From: Aquifex sp.
Lineage (GTDB): Bacteria > Aquificota > Aquificia > Aquificales > Aquificaceae
Direction: 5' to 3'
Length of the DNA: 17,442 nucleotides
NCBI GenBank assembly: GCA_003978875.1
Contig: QNXQ01000018.1
Coordinates: 1 to 17,442, forward strand
Part shown: positions 6,584 through 13,209 of the stretch, piece by piece
Layout: every line of letters begins with the position of its first letter
Position numbering within the stretch: the stretch's first letter is position 1
Program-made: the position numbers and the translations under genes
The notes under the pieces: generated by a model
Seen by the model: the letters and a program-made list of their open reading frames with translations, nothing else
Database searches by the model: none
Told to the model about the DNA's origin: nothing

Positions 6584-6780
6584 TCAACTTTTAATACATT
6601 TAAACCAATTTTTTACCTTTTCGGGAAATTCTGAGACATCTTTATAAACTTCTACAGGTTTACCTTGCACAACCTCGATTAAGGATTCCGTTTTTCCCAA
6701 AGAATTTCTACTTCTTCATCATCTAAGAGTAAGGTTCTATCCCCCTTTATAATGTCAATTAAGAGGAACTGGTAAGGGTG
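6584..6780 (-). pseudogene. Frame-broken coding remnant, possibly the lost tail of the ParB-like gene
   Basis: Between the convergent stops of nth and the ParB-like gene the minus strand keeps protein-like sequence in two frames. One frame (about 6780-6691) reads HPYQFLLIDIIKGDRTLLL and then DDEEVEILW. A second frame, from the A5 tract at 6691-6695 to TGA at 6584-6586, reads TESLIEVVQGKPVEVY and on to KNWFKCIKS. One extra A in that tract would join the two. The first part has no ATG, GTG or TTG start. One extra base near 6776-6778 would join it to the upstream ParB-like frame. Either this is a decayed gene, a frameshifted 3' end, or base-calling errors at homopolymers. Function unknown. Confidence 0.4.
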
Positions 6781-7559
6781 ATTCCGAGTTCTTCAGGTGT
6801 GAGTTCGAGTATAGCTTGTTTTAAATTATCGAATACCGTATAAAAATCTTCTCCCAGGAATCCTATTCCTCTTCCGTATAACTTTTGGAAGGCATAAGAT
6901 ACTATTTTCTGCTTTTCATAAGACATAGTGATTCCCAATTCTTCGGCTTTTTTGTTGAGGACGGTTTTTACCTCCTCAAGCTTCCTTGCCCTATTTTCCC
7001 TCTCCTTTAAAGCTTCTTCCAGAGGTAAATCCAGGAAATCGTCTACTTTTTGAAGTATCATCTCAAAGTAGGAACCCGGAAATTTTTTATCTCCGAGTTT
7101 TTCAATTACAAACCCTAAGGTTATATAGTAAGGATACTGCACAAAGGGTTCCAGCTCGTATTCTTTTATATGGCTGGATTGTTTGAGTTTTTCCATAAAG
7201 AGATTATAAGCTTGTATGGATTTTTCCTTCAGAGCCGGAGCCTTTTCTATATTAAAGCTGAGTATGTAGTTTCTCAATTCCTTCGGTAAGACAAAAGCCG
7301 GAATCCTTTCTAAACCCACTATCTTAGCAGCTTCTAATCTGTGCTGACCATCGATTACCTCGTAATATTTCCCTTCTTCATCGGGTACCACCATTATAGG
7401 GTCTATAAATCCCAACGTTTGAATGGAATTGACCAGTCTTTCTATGAGGGTTTCGGAAAGAGGTCTCTCTATAGGTGGAATCACGATTCTGTTTATTTCT
7501 ATTTCCCTAAATGCTAATTCATATCCCTTTACCGGTTCCGTATACTTACACAACTCCAT
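6759..7559 (-). CDS. ParB/Srx-fold nuclease-like protein
   Basis: Residues about 16-92 match the ParB/sulfiredoxin-type N-terminal domain, with the signature VIDGQHRLEAAKIVGL (Asp70, Gly71, Gln72, His73, Arg74) and a hydrophobic IPAFVL strand after it. The remaining about 170 residues are helical and Lys/Glu-rich and do not show the helix-turn-helix or dimer domain I would expect of chromosome-partition ParB, and no parA lies beside it. It is better described as a ParB-like protein of unknown role. The start is supported by GGAGGTG. The end, GITLTSSS, looks like read-out after a shift, because coding-like sequence continues beyond it in another frame (see 6584-6780). The intact protein may once have been about 330 residues. 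Confidence 0.75.
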   Translation of the reverse strand: MELCKYTEPVKGYELAFREIEINRIVIPPIERPLSETLIERLVNSIQTLGFIDPIMVVPDEEGKYYEVIDGQHRLEAAKIVGLERIPAFVLPKELRNYILSFNIEKAPALKEKSIQAYNLFMEKLKQSSHIKEYELEPFVQYPYYITLGFVIEKLGDKKFPGSYFEMILQKVDDFLDLPLEEALKERENRARKLEEVKTVLNKKAEELGITMSYEKQKIVSYAFQKLYGRGIGFLGEDFYTVFDNLKQAILELTPEELGITLTSSS

Positions 7560-7725
7560 ACCCCACCTCCTAAAGTGAAATTATCAAAATTTTTGAGTAT
7601 CTAATCATAAAATTATTTCTACCGTATGGAATTTCAAGGCTCGAGAGAAAAGATGGTAATCCAAAAAGGGAAAGTAAAGTGAGAAGAATGAGAAAAGCTT
7701 GTATGTCAGAAGGTGAAAGAATCTC
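7560..7725. other. Intergenic region upstream of the ParB-like gene
   Basis: This 166-base AT-rich gap holds the ribosome site of the ParB-like gene (rc of 7563-7569) and presumably its promoter. I find no convincing -35/-10 pair at normal spacing. TTGAAA and TATGAT are present on the minus strand but 22 bases apart. No tRNA, hairpin terminator or small gene is evident. Confidence 0.5.
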
Positions 7726-8697
7726 TTACCACTGCGGAACTATCTTCTTTTTACCGCTGAGGAATTTATCCACAGCAAGAGCAGCTTTACATCCCATAGC
7801 TGCCGCAACTACAGCTTGTTTTACCTCGTTACATAAAACATCTCCTGCGGCGAATACACCAGGAACGGATGTCATCATCTCTTCGTTTACCACTATACAG
7901 TCTCCTTCCGTCATTTCAACTTGTCCCATAAGAAAATCTACAGACGGTTTTGTTCCCCCGAGGAAAATAAACACACCGTTTACTTCGAGAAGTTTTTCTT
8001 CTTTCTTTTCCAAATCTTTGAGTTTAACTCCTTTAACAACTTGATCTCCCACAATCTCTATAGGTCTGTGTCTTAACAGTATTTCGACATTCTGGAGATT
8101 TTGAAAATGCTCAATAACTTCTGGTGGAGCCTTTATCTTACTGCCGGGAACTACAAAGGAAACTTTACTGGCGAATCTTGCGATAAATTCCGCTTCCTCT
8201 ATAGCGTAGTCGTCATCTCCTATTACCGCAACGGGTTGATCTTTAAAAAATGCTGCATCACATACACCGCAGTAAGACACTCCTCTGCCCAAGAATTCTT
8301 CTTCTCCTTTAAACTTGTTAGCCCTTTCCATAGCACCCGAAGCTACGATAATCGTTTTACCTCTGAACTCTCTTCCATCTATTGTGTAAACTTTCTTAGG
8401 TTCGCTTTTTAAATCGGTAGCTATTACTTTTCCCCTTACGAATTCAGCTCCGAAACTTTTTGCCTGTTCCCTCATAATTTTCAAAAGCTCATAACCCGAT
8501 AGAGGACCGGGAACACCTGGATAGTTTTCTATTTTCTGGGTTACTCCTAACGCTCCATCAGCCTCCGCTCTATATAAAATTAAGGTTTTCCATCCCGCTC
8601 TTGCTGTGTAAATGCCTGCTGTAGTTCCTGCAGGGCCTGCACCTATGATGATAACGTCGTATACATTGTCAGGTTGTTGCATGAGAGTAACGCCCAT
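7726..8697 (-). CDS. trxB: Thioredoxin-reductase-like flavoprotein with altered NAD(P)H site
   Basis: This 323-residue FAD protein has the thioredoxin reductase layout: FAD motif GAGPAG (19-24), redox pair Cys143-Gly-Val-Cys146 followed by Asp147, and the second FAD motif GVFAAGDV near the C-terminus. In E. coli TrxB the nucleotide-binding loop is GGGNTAxEEA and the 2'-phosphate of NADPH is held by HRRDxFRA. Here these positions read GDDDYAIEEA (160-169) and VVPGSKIKAP (182-191), so the glycine-rich loop and the arginines are missing. It may use another donor such as NADH, reduced ferredoxin or another flavin system. The likely substrate is thioredoxin serving the nearby peroxiredoxins. The start ATG has GGAGG seven bases upstream; a second ATG at codon 6 is less well placed. 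Confidence 0.85.
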   Translation of the reverse strand: MGVTLMQQPDNVYDVIIIGAGPAGTTAGIYTARAGWKTLILYRAEADGALGVTQKIENYPGVPGPLSGYELLKIMREQAKSFGAEFVRGKVIATDLKSEPKKVYTIDGREFRGKTIIVASGAMERANKFKGEEEFLGRGVSYCGVCDAAFFKDQPVAVIGDDDYAIEEAEFIARFASKVSFVVPGSKIKAPPEVIEHFQNLQNVEILLRHRPIEIVGDQVVKGVKLKDLEKKEEKLLEVNGVFIFLGGTKPSVDFLMGQVEMTEGDCIVVNEEMMTSVPGVFAAGDVLCNEVKQAVVAAAMGCKAALAVDKFLSGKKKIVPQW

Positions 8698-8752
8698 TTC
8701 TTAACCTCCTTACTTATAGAAATTAAGTATATTAGAAAGAAACAATTTGATA

Positions 8753-9223
8753 TCACTTAACGAGCAAGACAACACACATACAAGCGAGACCGTTATCCTT
8801 ACAAAAGCCTTCCCTGCGTTTTCCCTTAATGGAAATCCTATCTTTGCTTATACCTATAAGTTGTGAAAGGTTTTCCTTAATTTCGTCCTTATAGGGAGCT
8901 ATCTTTGGCTTGTCCGCTATTATCGTGCAATCAAGGTTTATAATCTTAAAGCCCTTATCTTTCATCAGTTCTAAAGCTTTTTTTAGAAAGATACTCGAGG
9001 GAGCATTTTTCCACCTTGGGTCTTTGTCTTTGAAAATCTCTCCTATGTCTTTTTCTCCAATAGCACCGAGTATTGCGTCGGTTATAGCGTGGAGCAGGGC
9101 ATCGCCGTCCGAATGTCCTTTGAGTCCATACTCATACTCTATTTCTACACCACCCAGAATTAATTTTTTCCCTGCTTCGAATTCGTGAGAATCAAAGCCT
9201 AAACCGATTCTCAGGTCCATCAT
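8753..9223 (-). CDS. ispF: 2-C-methyl-D-erythritol 2,4-cyclodiphosphate synthase
   Basis: IspF makes the cyclic diphosphate in the non-mevalonate isoprenoid pathway. Metal ligands Asp11, His13 and His45 lie in GLGFDSH and GHSDGDALLHAITDA, and the length (156 aa) is normal. In most IspF proteins the nucleotide-contacting strand is KATTTE; here it is KGKRRE (133-138), keeping the end residues but replacing the threonines with Lys-Arg-Arg. The following GREEG-like turn is CKDNG. The start ATG overlaps the lepB stop as ATGA, so translation is coupled to lepB. An eight-base inverted repeat (9186-9193 and 9206-9213) could fold the first codons of the message. Confidence 0.92.
   Translation of the reverse strand: MMDLRIGLGFDSHEFEAGKKLILGGVEIEYEYGLKGHSDGDALLHAITDAILGAIGEKDIGEIFKDKDPRWKNAPSSIFLKKALELMKDKGFKIINLDCTIIADKPKIAPYKDEIKENLSQLIGISKDRISIKGKRREGFCKDNGLACMCVVLLVK
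9186..9213 (-). repeat. Inverted repeat at the 5' end of ispF
   Basis: TGAGAATC (9186-9193) and GATTCTCA (9206-9213) are perfect eight-base arms around a 12-base loop, lying in ispF codons 4 to 13. In the lepB-ispF message this could form a hairpin near the initiation site. The arms also contain the TGAGAAT half-site seen at several promoters here, facing each other. It may be chance from coding constraints. Confidence 0.4.
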
Positions 9224-9993
9224 TTGTCTATTAAAGACATTCCAATTCTTGAAAATCTTGGATTCAGAAGTGCGTATACAATTTGTCTCACAACTATTAG
9301 AGGATTAACTTCTTCAGGCGTAAGGGAAGGTACATTCCCCGAATAGTAAATTACAAAAGCCTTACCGACCACATTTTCTCTCGGTACAAATCCCCAGAAG
9401 CGGCTATCTTGGCTGTTGTCCCTATTATCCCCCATGACAAAGTAATAGCCTTCCGGGACGACGAATTTCGTACATAGGCCATCTTCGTTGTATCTTAGAC
9501 AAAAATCTTCACTGATTGCACTGTATGTCATTCCCGGAATTTTAAACAGGGTGTTTCTAAAACATATATTGTGTTTAATAATTTCACCGTCTTCTCTGTA
9601 AATAGTTTCTTGATATTTGTAGCACGTTCCATTTGATAAAACTTCTTCACCTAAATATTTCAATTCGTAAATTTTTCCATTAACTGCAACTTTATAGGCT
9701 AAAATCCCATTTTTTTCGTCATAAATTTGGAAAAATTCAACTGTATCTCCGCCTTTTGCAATAATCCTTTTAATGAAATCTATATCCGGATTTTTCGGAT
9801 ATTTAAAAACTATCATATCTCCCCTCATAGGTTCAGAAAAAGAGTAAACAAGTTTGTTTACGAGGATAAAGTCACCTATAAGAAGGGTGGGTTCCATAGA
9901 TGCGGAAGGTATATTATACGCTTGGGCTATGTATTCCCTAATTATTAAAACGGTAAAGATTATCAGAAGGAGTTCTATTATCTGTTTTCTCAT
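9220..9993 (-). CDS. lepB: Signal peptidase I
   Basis: LepB cleaves signal peptides from exported proteins at the outer face of the inner membrane. A single N-terminal membrane segment (about 5-20) is followed by the catalytic Ser32 in PSASMEPTL. The general-base Lys75 lies in DFIKRIIAKGGD, and the conserved box GDNRDNSQDSRFWGFV spans 188-203. Residues about 85-180 form the non-catalytic insert, which contains several cysteines (for example in NGTCYKYQ and HNICFRN) that could form disulfides outside the cell. The start ATG has no evident ribosome site. It is the first gene of a pair with ispF, which overlaps it by four bases. Confidence 0.94.
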   Translation of the reverse strand: MRKQIIELLLIIFTVLIIREYIAQAYNIPSASMEPTLLIGDFILVNKLVYSFSEPMRGDMIVFKYPKNPDIDFIKRIIAKGGDTVEFFQIYDEKNGILAYKVAVNGKIYELKYLGEEVLSNGTCYKYQETIYREDGEIIKHNICFRNTLFKIPGMTYSAISEDFCLRYNEDGLCTKFVVPEGYYFVMGDNRDNSQDSRFWGFVPRENVVGKAFVIYYSGNVPSLTPEEVNPLIVVRQIVYALLNPRFSRIGMSLIDK

Positions 9994-9999
9994 AGAAGG

Positions 10000-10013
10000 T
10001 TATTTTAAAATAA
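10000..10013. repeat. Perfect AT palindrome upstream of lepB
   Basis: TTATTTTAAAATAA is a perfect 14-base palindrome six bases upstream of the lepB start, in the divergent lepB/10120 region. It might be an operator or overlap the lepB -10 box (TAAAAT). In AT-rich intergenic DNA such a palindrome can arise by chance. Confidence 0.3.
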
Positions 10014-10051
10014 ACCCTTTAATAACTACTACAAAAACTCTTGTTTTTTTG

Positions 10052-10080
10052 TTGCATTTCAGATCTATGTGTAAGATAAT
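10052..10080 (+). promoter_or_regulatory. Candidate promoter of the 158-residue gene
   Basis: TTGCAT (10052-10057) and GATAAT (10075-10080) are separated by exactly 17 bases, giving a start point near 10087. The -10 matches the sigma-70 consensus at five of six positions and the -35 at three of six. A strong ribosome site, AAGGAGGT, follows at 10106-10113. Confidence 0.5.
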
Positions 10081-10119
10081 TAAGTATTTGCAAAAGTAGG
10101 AGCCTAAGGAGGTAATGGA

Positions 10120-10596
10120 ATGAAATTCACCGAAGGAAAGGTAAAAGTTGTTGCGAATGATGTAAAAAACTTAACACAAGCTCTTGAAGGATACATTCAA
10201 AAGGCTTTTTTTGAAGGCAAGGATATTTGTGCAAGTGGTGGACTGGTTCTTAAAACTACTAACAAATTACAAGAGAAAATAAAAGAGCTTAAGGAAATAC
10301 TTCTGAATGTAAAGAACTTATCTGAAGAAGTTAAGAAGAGAGCTGAGGAGATTTTAAACCAAGCTGAAGAAGTTCTTGCAAAAGGCCTTGAAATCAAGAA
10401 AAGAGTTAAAGAGTTCGAAGCAGCTACAAACATTTATAAGAAAAATCCCTCTGAAGAGAATAAGAAAAGAGTTGAAACAGCTCTTAATAACCTCAAATAT
10501 CCCGAAAATGCAAAGTTAACTCTGGAAGATTTTATAAAGAATTGTAATCCCTACAAAAAATACCTTAAAAAGAGGGTAGGGGAAGTAGTAAGCTAA
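10120..10596 (+). CDS. Coiled-coil protein of unknown function (158 aa)
   Basis: I do not recognise this protein. Residues about 45-105 are a Lys/Glu-rich amphipathic helix with heptad-like spacing of Leu, Ile and Val, so a coiled coil is likely. The rest is also mainly helical. Two cysteines occur (in KDICASGG and IKNCNPYKK). There is no signal peptide, membrane segment or known motif. The strong ribosome site AAGGAGGT and a sigma-70-like promoter suggest good expression. It is divergent from lepB and ends just before the leuA promoter. Confidence 0.75.
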   Translation: MKFTEGKVKVVANDVKNLTQALEGYIQKAFFEGKDICASGGLVLKTTNKLQEKIKELKEILLNVKNLSEEVKKRAEEILNQAEEVLAKGLEIKKRVKEFEAATNIYKKNPSEENKKRVETALNNLKYPENAKLTLEDFIKNCNPYKKYLKKRVGEVVS

Positions 10597-10614
10597 TCTC
10601 CCTTCCTTTTCTTG

Positions 10615-10644
10615 TTGACTTTTCTTATTTGAGAATTATTTTCA
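10615..10644 (+). promoter_or_regulatory. leuA operon promoter overlapping the shared dyad
   Basis: TTGACT (10615-10620) and TATTTT (10637-10642) lie 16 bases apart, with a start point near 10649. The 17-mer TTTGAGAATTATTTTCA (10628-10644), identical to the one at ahpC, covers the spacer and -10 box, a position that would block RNA polymerase. The leader is short, but includes the GGAGG at 10652-10656. Confidence 0.55.
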
Positions 10645-10661
10645 ATCCCATGGAGGCTAAA

Positions 10662-12224
10662 ATGGGAGAGAAAGTCTACATTTTTGATACTACACTGAGG
10701 GATGGAGAACAAGCTCCCGGATTTTCTATGACTACAGAGGAAAAACTGCAAATGGCTCATCAACTTGCAAAATTAAACGTTGATATTATAGAAGCAGGAT
10801 TTGCTGCTGCCTCAAAAGGAGACTTTGAAGCCGTAAGAAGAATAGCTCAAGAGGTAAAGGGACCTGTTATTTGTTCCCTTGCGAGGGCTCTTGAGAGTGA
10901 TATTGAGATTGCAGCAAAGGCACTTGAACCTGCAGAAAGAAAAAGAATACATACATTTATAGCTACATCTCCCATTCACATGGAATATAAACTTAAGATG
11001 AAACCAGACCAAGTTCTCGAAAGAATAAAAAAAGCGGTTTCTTTTGCCAGGAATTTTACCGATGATGTAGAGTTTTCTTGCGAAGATGCTACGAGAAGCG
11101 AAAGGGATTTCCTTTACAGAGCTATAGAAACCGCTATAAAGCACGGAGCAACGGTTATAAATATTCCCGATACAGTTGGATACGCTATCCCTGAGGAATT
11201 CGGTCAATTAATTGAAGATATTATGAATAATGTTCCCAATATAGATAAGGTTATCTTGAGTGTTCATTGCCACGACGATTTGGGATTGGCAACCGCGAAC
11301 TCCCTTACAGCTGTAAAGCATGGTGCAAGGCAGGTAGAATGCACCATAAACGGAATAGGTGAGAGAGCGGGAAATGCCGCTCTTGAAGAAGTTGTAATGG
11401 CTCTGAAGGTAAGAAAGGACTTTTTCGGAGATGTATATACAGATGTAAATACAAAGGAAATTTATAAAACTTCAAGGTTGCTTTGTAGAATCACAGGAAA
11501 CTTTGTCCAACCGAATAAGGCTATTGTGGGAGATAATGCTTTTGCCCATGAGAGCGGAATACATCAACATGGAGTACTCAGTCACAGAATGACTTACGAA
11601 ATAATGAATCCTGAAGATGTCGGATTCCCTATGAGCAGAATAGTTCTCGGAAAACACAGCGGAAGACACGCTTTAAAGAAGAGACTCGAAGAACTTGGTT
11701 TCAAATTTACGAAGGAAGAACTTGATAGTATTTTTGAAAAGTTTAAAGAGCTGGCGGACAGAAAGAAAGAAGTCTACGATGAAGACCTTGAAGCCCTGAT
11801 TTATCAGGAATTTATGAAAATAGATGACCAGGAACCTGTAAAAGTTTTACATTTCCAAGTCCAAAGCGGAGACAATATGATACCTACATCTACGGTGAAA
11901 CTCTCCTTTAAAGGAGTTGAAAAGGAAGCTACAGCTACGGGAAATGGTCCTGTTGATGCGACTATTAAGGCTATTCAAAAAGCTCTTGGATTAGAACCAA
12001 AACTGCTCGACTACTCTATAAAAGCTTTAACTCCTAACACGGATGCTCAAGCAGAGGCAAGAGTTGTTTTAGAACTCGACGGAGTAAAAGCGTCAGGAAG
12101 AGGAGTAGATACCGATATTATCAAGGCGAGTGTAAAAGCCTTTACCGATGCGCTCAACAGAGCTATAGTGAGGAAAGAGTATATACTTCAAAGGCAAGAG
12201 GTTAGAGAAGAAGGCACAGTTTAA
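10662..12224 (+). CDS. leuA: 2-isopropylmalate synthase
   Basis: LeuA condenses acetyl-CoA with 2-ketoisovalerate in the first committed step of leucine synthesis. The catalytic TIM barrel begins with DTTLRDGEQ (metal-binding Asp14, with Arg13). Metal ligands His202 and His204 lie in HCHDDLG, and NGIGERAGN follows. HESGIHQHGV marks the linker region, and the last about 120 residues form the LeuA regulatory domain that binds leucine. I chose ATG 10662 (520 aa) because GGAGG at 10652-10656 sits five bases before it and the conserved MGEKVYIFDTT begins there. Upstream ATG 10650 and TTG 10629 are in frame but lack a ribosome site, and the TTG lies inside the dyad. Homocitrate or citramalate synthases are less likely given the length and C-terminal domain. 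Confidence 0.92.
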   Translation: MGEKVYIFDTTLRDGEQAPGFSMTTEEKLQMAHQLAKLNVDIIEAGFAAASKGDFEAVRRIAQEVKGPVICSLARALESDIEIAAKALEPAERKRIHTFIATSPIHMEYKLKMKPDQVLERIKKAVSFARNFTDDVEFSCEDATRSERDFLYRAIETAIKHGATVINIPDTVGYAIPEEFGQLIEDIMNNVPNIDKVILSVHCHDDLGLATANSLTAVKHGARQVECTINGIGERAGNAALEEVVMALKVRKDFFGDVYTDVNTKEIYKTSRLLCRITGNFVQPNKAIVGDNAFAHESGIHQHGVLSHRMTYEIMNPEDVGFPMSRIVLGKHSGRHALKKRLEELGFKFTKEELDSIFEKFKELADRKKEVYDEDLEALIYQEFMKIDDQEPVKVLHFQVQSGDNMIPTSTVKLSFKGVEKEATATGNGPVDATIKAIQKALGLEPKLLDYSIKALTPNTDAQAEARVVLELDGVKASGRGVDTDIIKASVKAFTDALNRAIVRKEYILQRQEVREEGTV

Positions 12225-12493
12225 TGTGGTTTAGACTGATATTTGTCCGTTTTTTTCTCCGTTTTATACTTATTCCCATTTTGGCGTTAATTTTCGGAGG
12301 ATTTATTTTATTTTCCCTTCTTGGAATTACCTACACGTGGATATTTTTTAATACACTCAGGATTTTGAAGGAAGACGTAATTTGGGGATTTCTTCTCATA
12401 ATACTTGAATTAACCTTTTTGGCTTTAATTATTTTCGGAGTTTGGATTGTGTTTGATAAGATAAAAAAATGGTTGAGAAGGAGGGAATTATGA
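12224..12493 (+). CDS. Small two-helix membrane protein of unknown function
   Basis: This 89-residue protein has two strongly hydrophobic segments (about 10-40 and 53-77) separated by a short polar stretch (LRILKED). It ends in a basic tail (KIKKWLRRREL), so both ends are probably cytoplasmic by the positive-inside rule. I do not recognise a family. Its start overlaps the leuA stop as TAATG, and its own stop overlaps the dsbC-like start as ATGA, so it is translationally coupled to both. Its place before a periplasmic thiol enzyme suggests a role at the membrane, but nothing more specific can be supported. Confidence 0.75.
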   Translation: MWFRLIFVRFFLRFILIPILALIFGGFILFSLLGITYTWIFFNTLRILKEDVIWGFLLIILELTFLALIIFGVWIVFDKIKKWLRRREL

Positions 12494-13209
12494 AAAAGAT
12501 ATCTTCAATATCTCTGATGCTTTTTGCCTCAATAGTATACGCTTCCTGTCCGAGTCCTGAAAAGTTTCAAAAGAAGTTAGAAGAAATTACACAGCGAAAG
12601 CTTAATGTAGTTGAGGTTTCTCCTATAGAGGGATTAAAACTCTGTCAAGCTGTTATTAAAAACGGTTTAAGACCTCTCATAATTTATACCGATGAAAATC
12701 TGAATTACCTTATCTCTGGAAGTTTAATCGATATTAAAAACGGTAAAAACCTCACAATGGAAACCGTTAAAAAGTATCAAAAAGTTTCAAAGGATGTCCT
12801 TAAGGAGCTGGAGAAGCTTGTAGATTTGAGGTATGGCAAAGGTGAAAAATACGTTTACTTTATATCAGACCCTGATTGTCCCTATTGCAGAAGACTTGAA
12901 CCCATCCTAAAGGAATGGGCAAAGGAAAACAACGTTGAGATAAGACACATATTCTTCCCATTGCCTATCCATCCTAAGGCAAAGGATAAAGCTATAGATA
13001 TTATCTGCAGCGGGAAAGGTTATGAATACGCTCACAAGGATTTTGAACCTAAAAATCTCTGCGACAAAGGAAAGGAAAAAATTGAAAGAAATATAAAATA
13101 CCTTTCAGAACTGGGTGTAAGCGGTACGCCTACTCTAATAGGTATGAACGGACAAGTGTTGATAGGCCTTCCCAGAAGTAAAAACGATTTAGATGAACTG
13201 ATAAAGTAA
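12490..13209 (+). CDS. DsbC-like periplasmic protein disulfide isomerase
   Basis: The 239-residue protein starts with a signal peptide (MKKISSISLMLFASIVYA, cleavage probably before Ser-Cys-Pro). The N-terminal part matches the DsbC dimer domain, including LISGSLIDIKNG. The thioredoxin-fold part carries the active site Cys130-Pro-Tyr-Cys133 in DPDCPYCRRLEP and the cis-proline loop SGTPTLI (Pro214). Extra cysteines occur at the mature N-terminus and elsewhere. DsbC-type enzymes reshuffle wrong disulfides in exported proteins. ATG 12490 is chosen because it follows AAGGAGGG and gives an intact signal peptide; it overlaps the upstream stop as ATGA. No DsbD-type reductant is in view. Its stop abuts the stop of the convergent small gene with no base between. 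Confidence 0.88.
   Translation: MKKISSISLMLFASIVYASCPSPEKFQKKLEEITQRKLNVVEVSPIEGLKLCQAVIKNGLRPLIIYTDENLNYLISGSLIDIKNGKNLTMETVKKYQKVSKDVLKELEKLVDLRYGKGEKYVYFISDPDCPYCRRLEPILKEWAKENNVEIRHIFFPLPIHPKAKDKAIDIICSGKGYEYAHKDFEPKNLCDKGKEKIERNIKYLSELGVSGTPTLIGMNGQVLIGLPRSKNDLDELIK

Noticed and set aside
6691..6698. Classical X-XXY-YYZ slippery heptamer for programmed frameshifting
   Set aside because: GGGAAAAAC is slippery-like, but the reading frame is not in the phase that the heptamer requires; only a simple slip on AAA would work, so decay or sequence error is at least as likely.
7679..8044. Open reading frame of 121 codons on the plus strand
   Set aside because: It is antisense to the reductase-like gene, rich in Ser/Thr and lacking a ribosome site or recognisable motif.
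10580..10610. Possible terminator after the 158-residue gene (GGAAG/CTTCC followed by TTTT)
   Set aside because: The five-pair stem has a 16-base loop and is too weak to list as a feature.
10630..10644. The leuA dyad as an FNR or CRP site
   Set aside because: The TTGA and TCAA ends are nine bases apart, whereas FNR and CRP sites need six between the equivalent bases; the spacing fits a Fur-type box better.
10629..10661. TTG start extending leuA by 11 residues
   Set aside because: The TTG lies inside the dyad and upstream of the predicted transcription start, and no ribosome site precedes it; GGAGG fits only ATG 10662.
12469..12489. Upstream TTG start of the dsbC-like gene
   Set aside because: It would place charged residues (MVEKEG) before the signal peptide, and the ribosome site AAGGAGGG fits ATG 12490.
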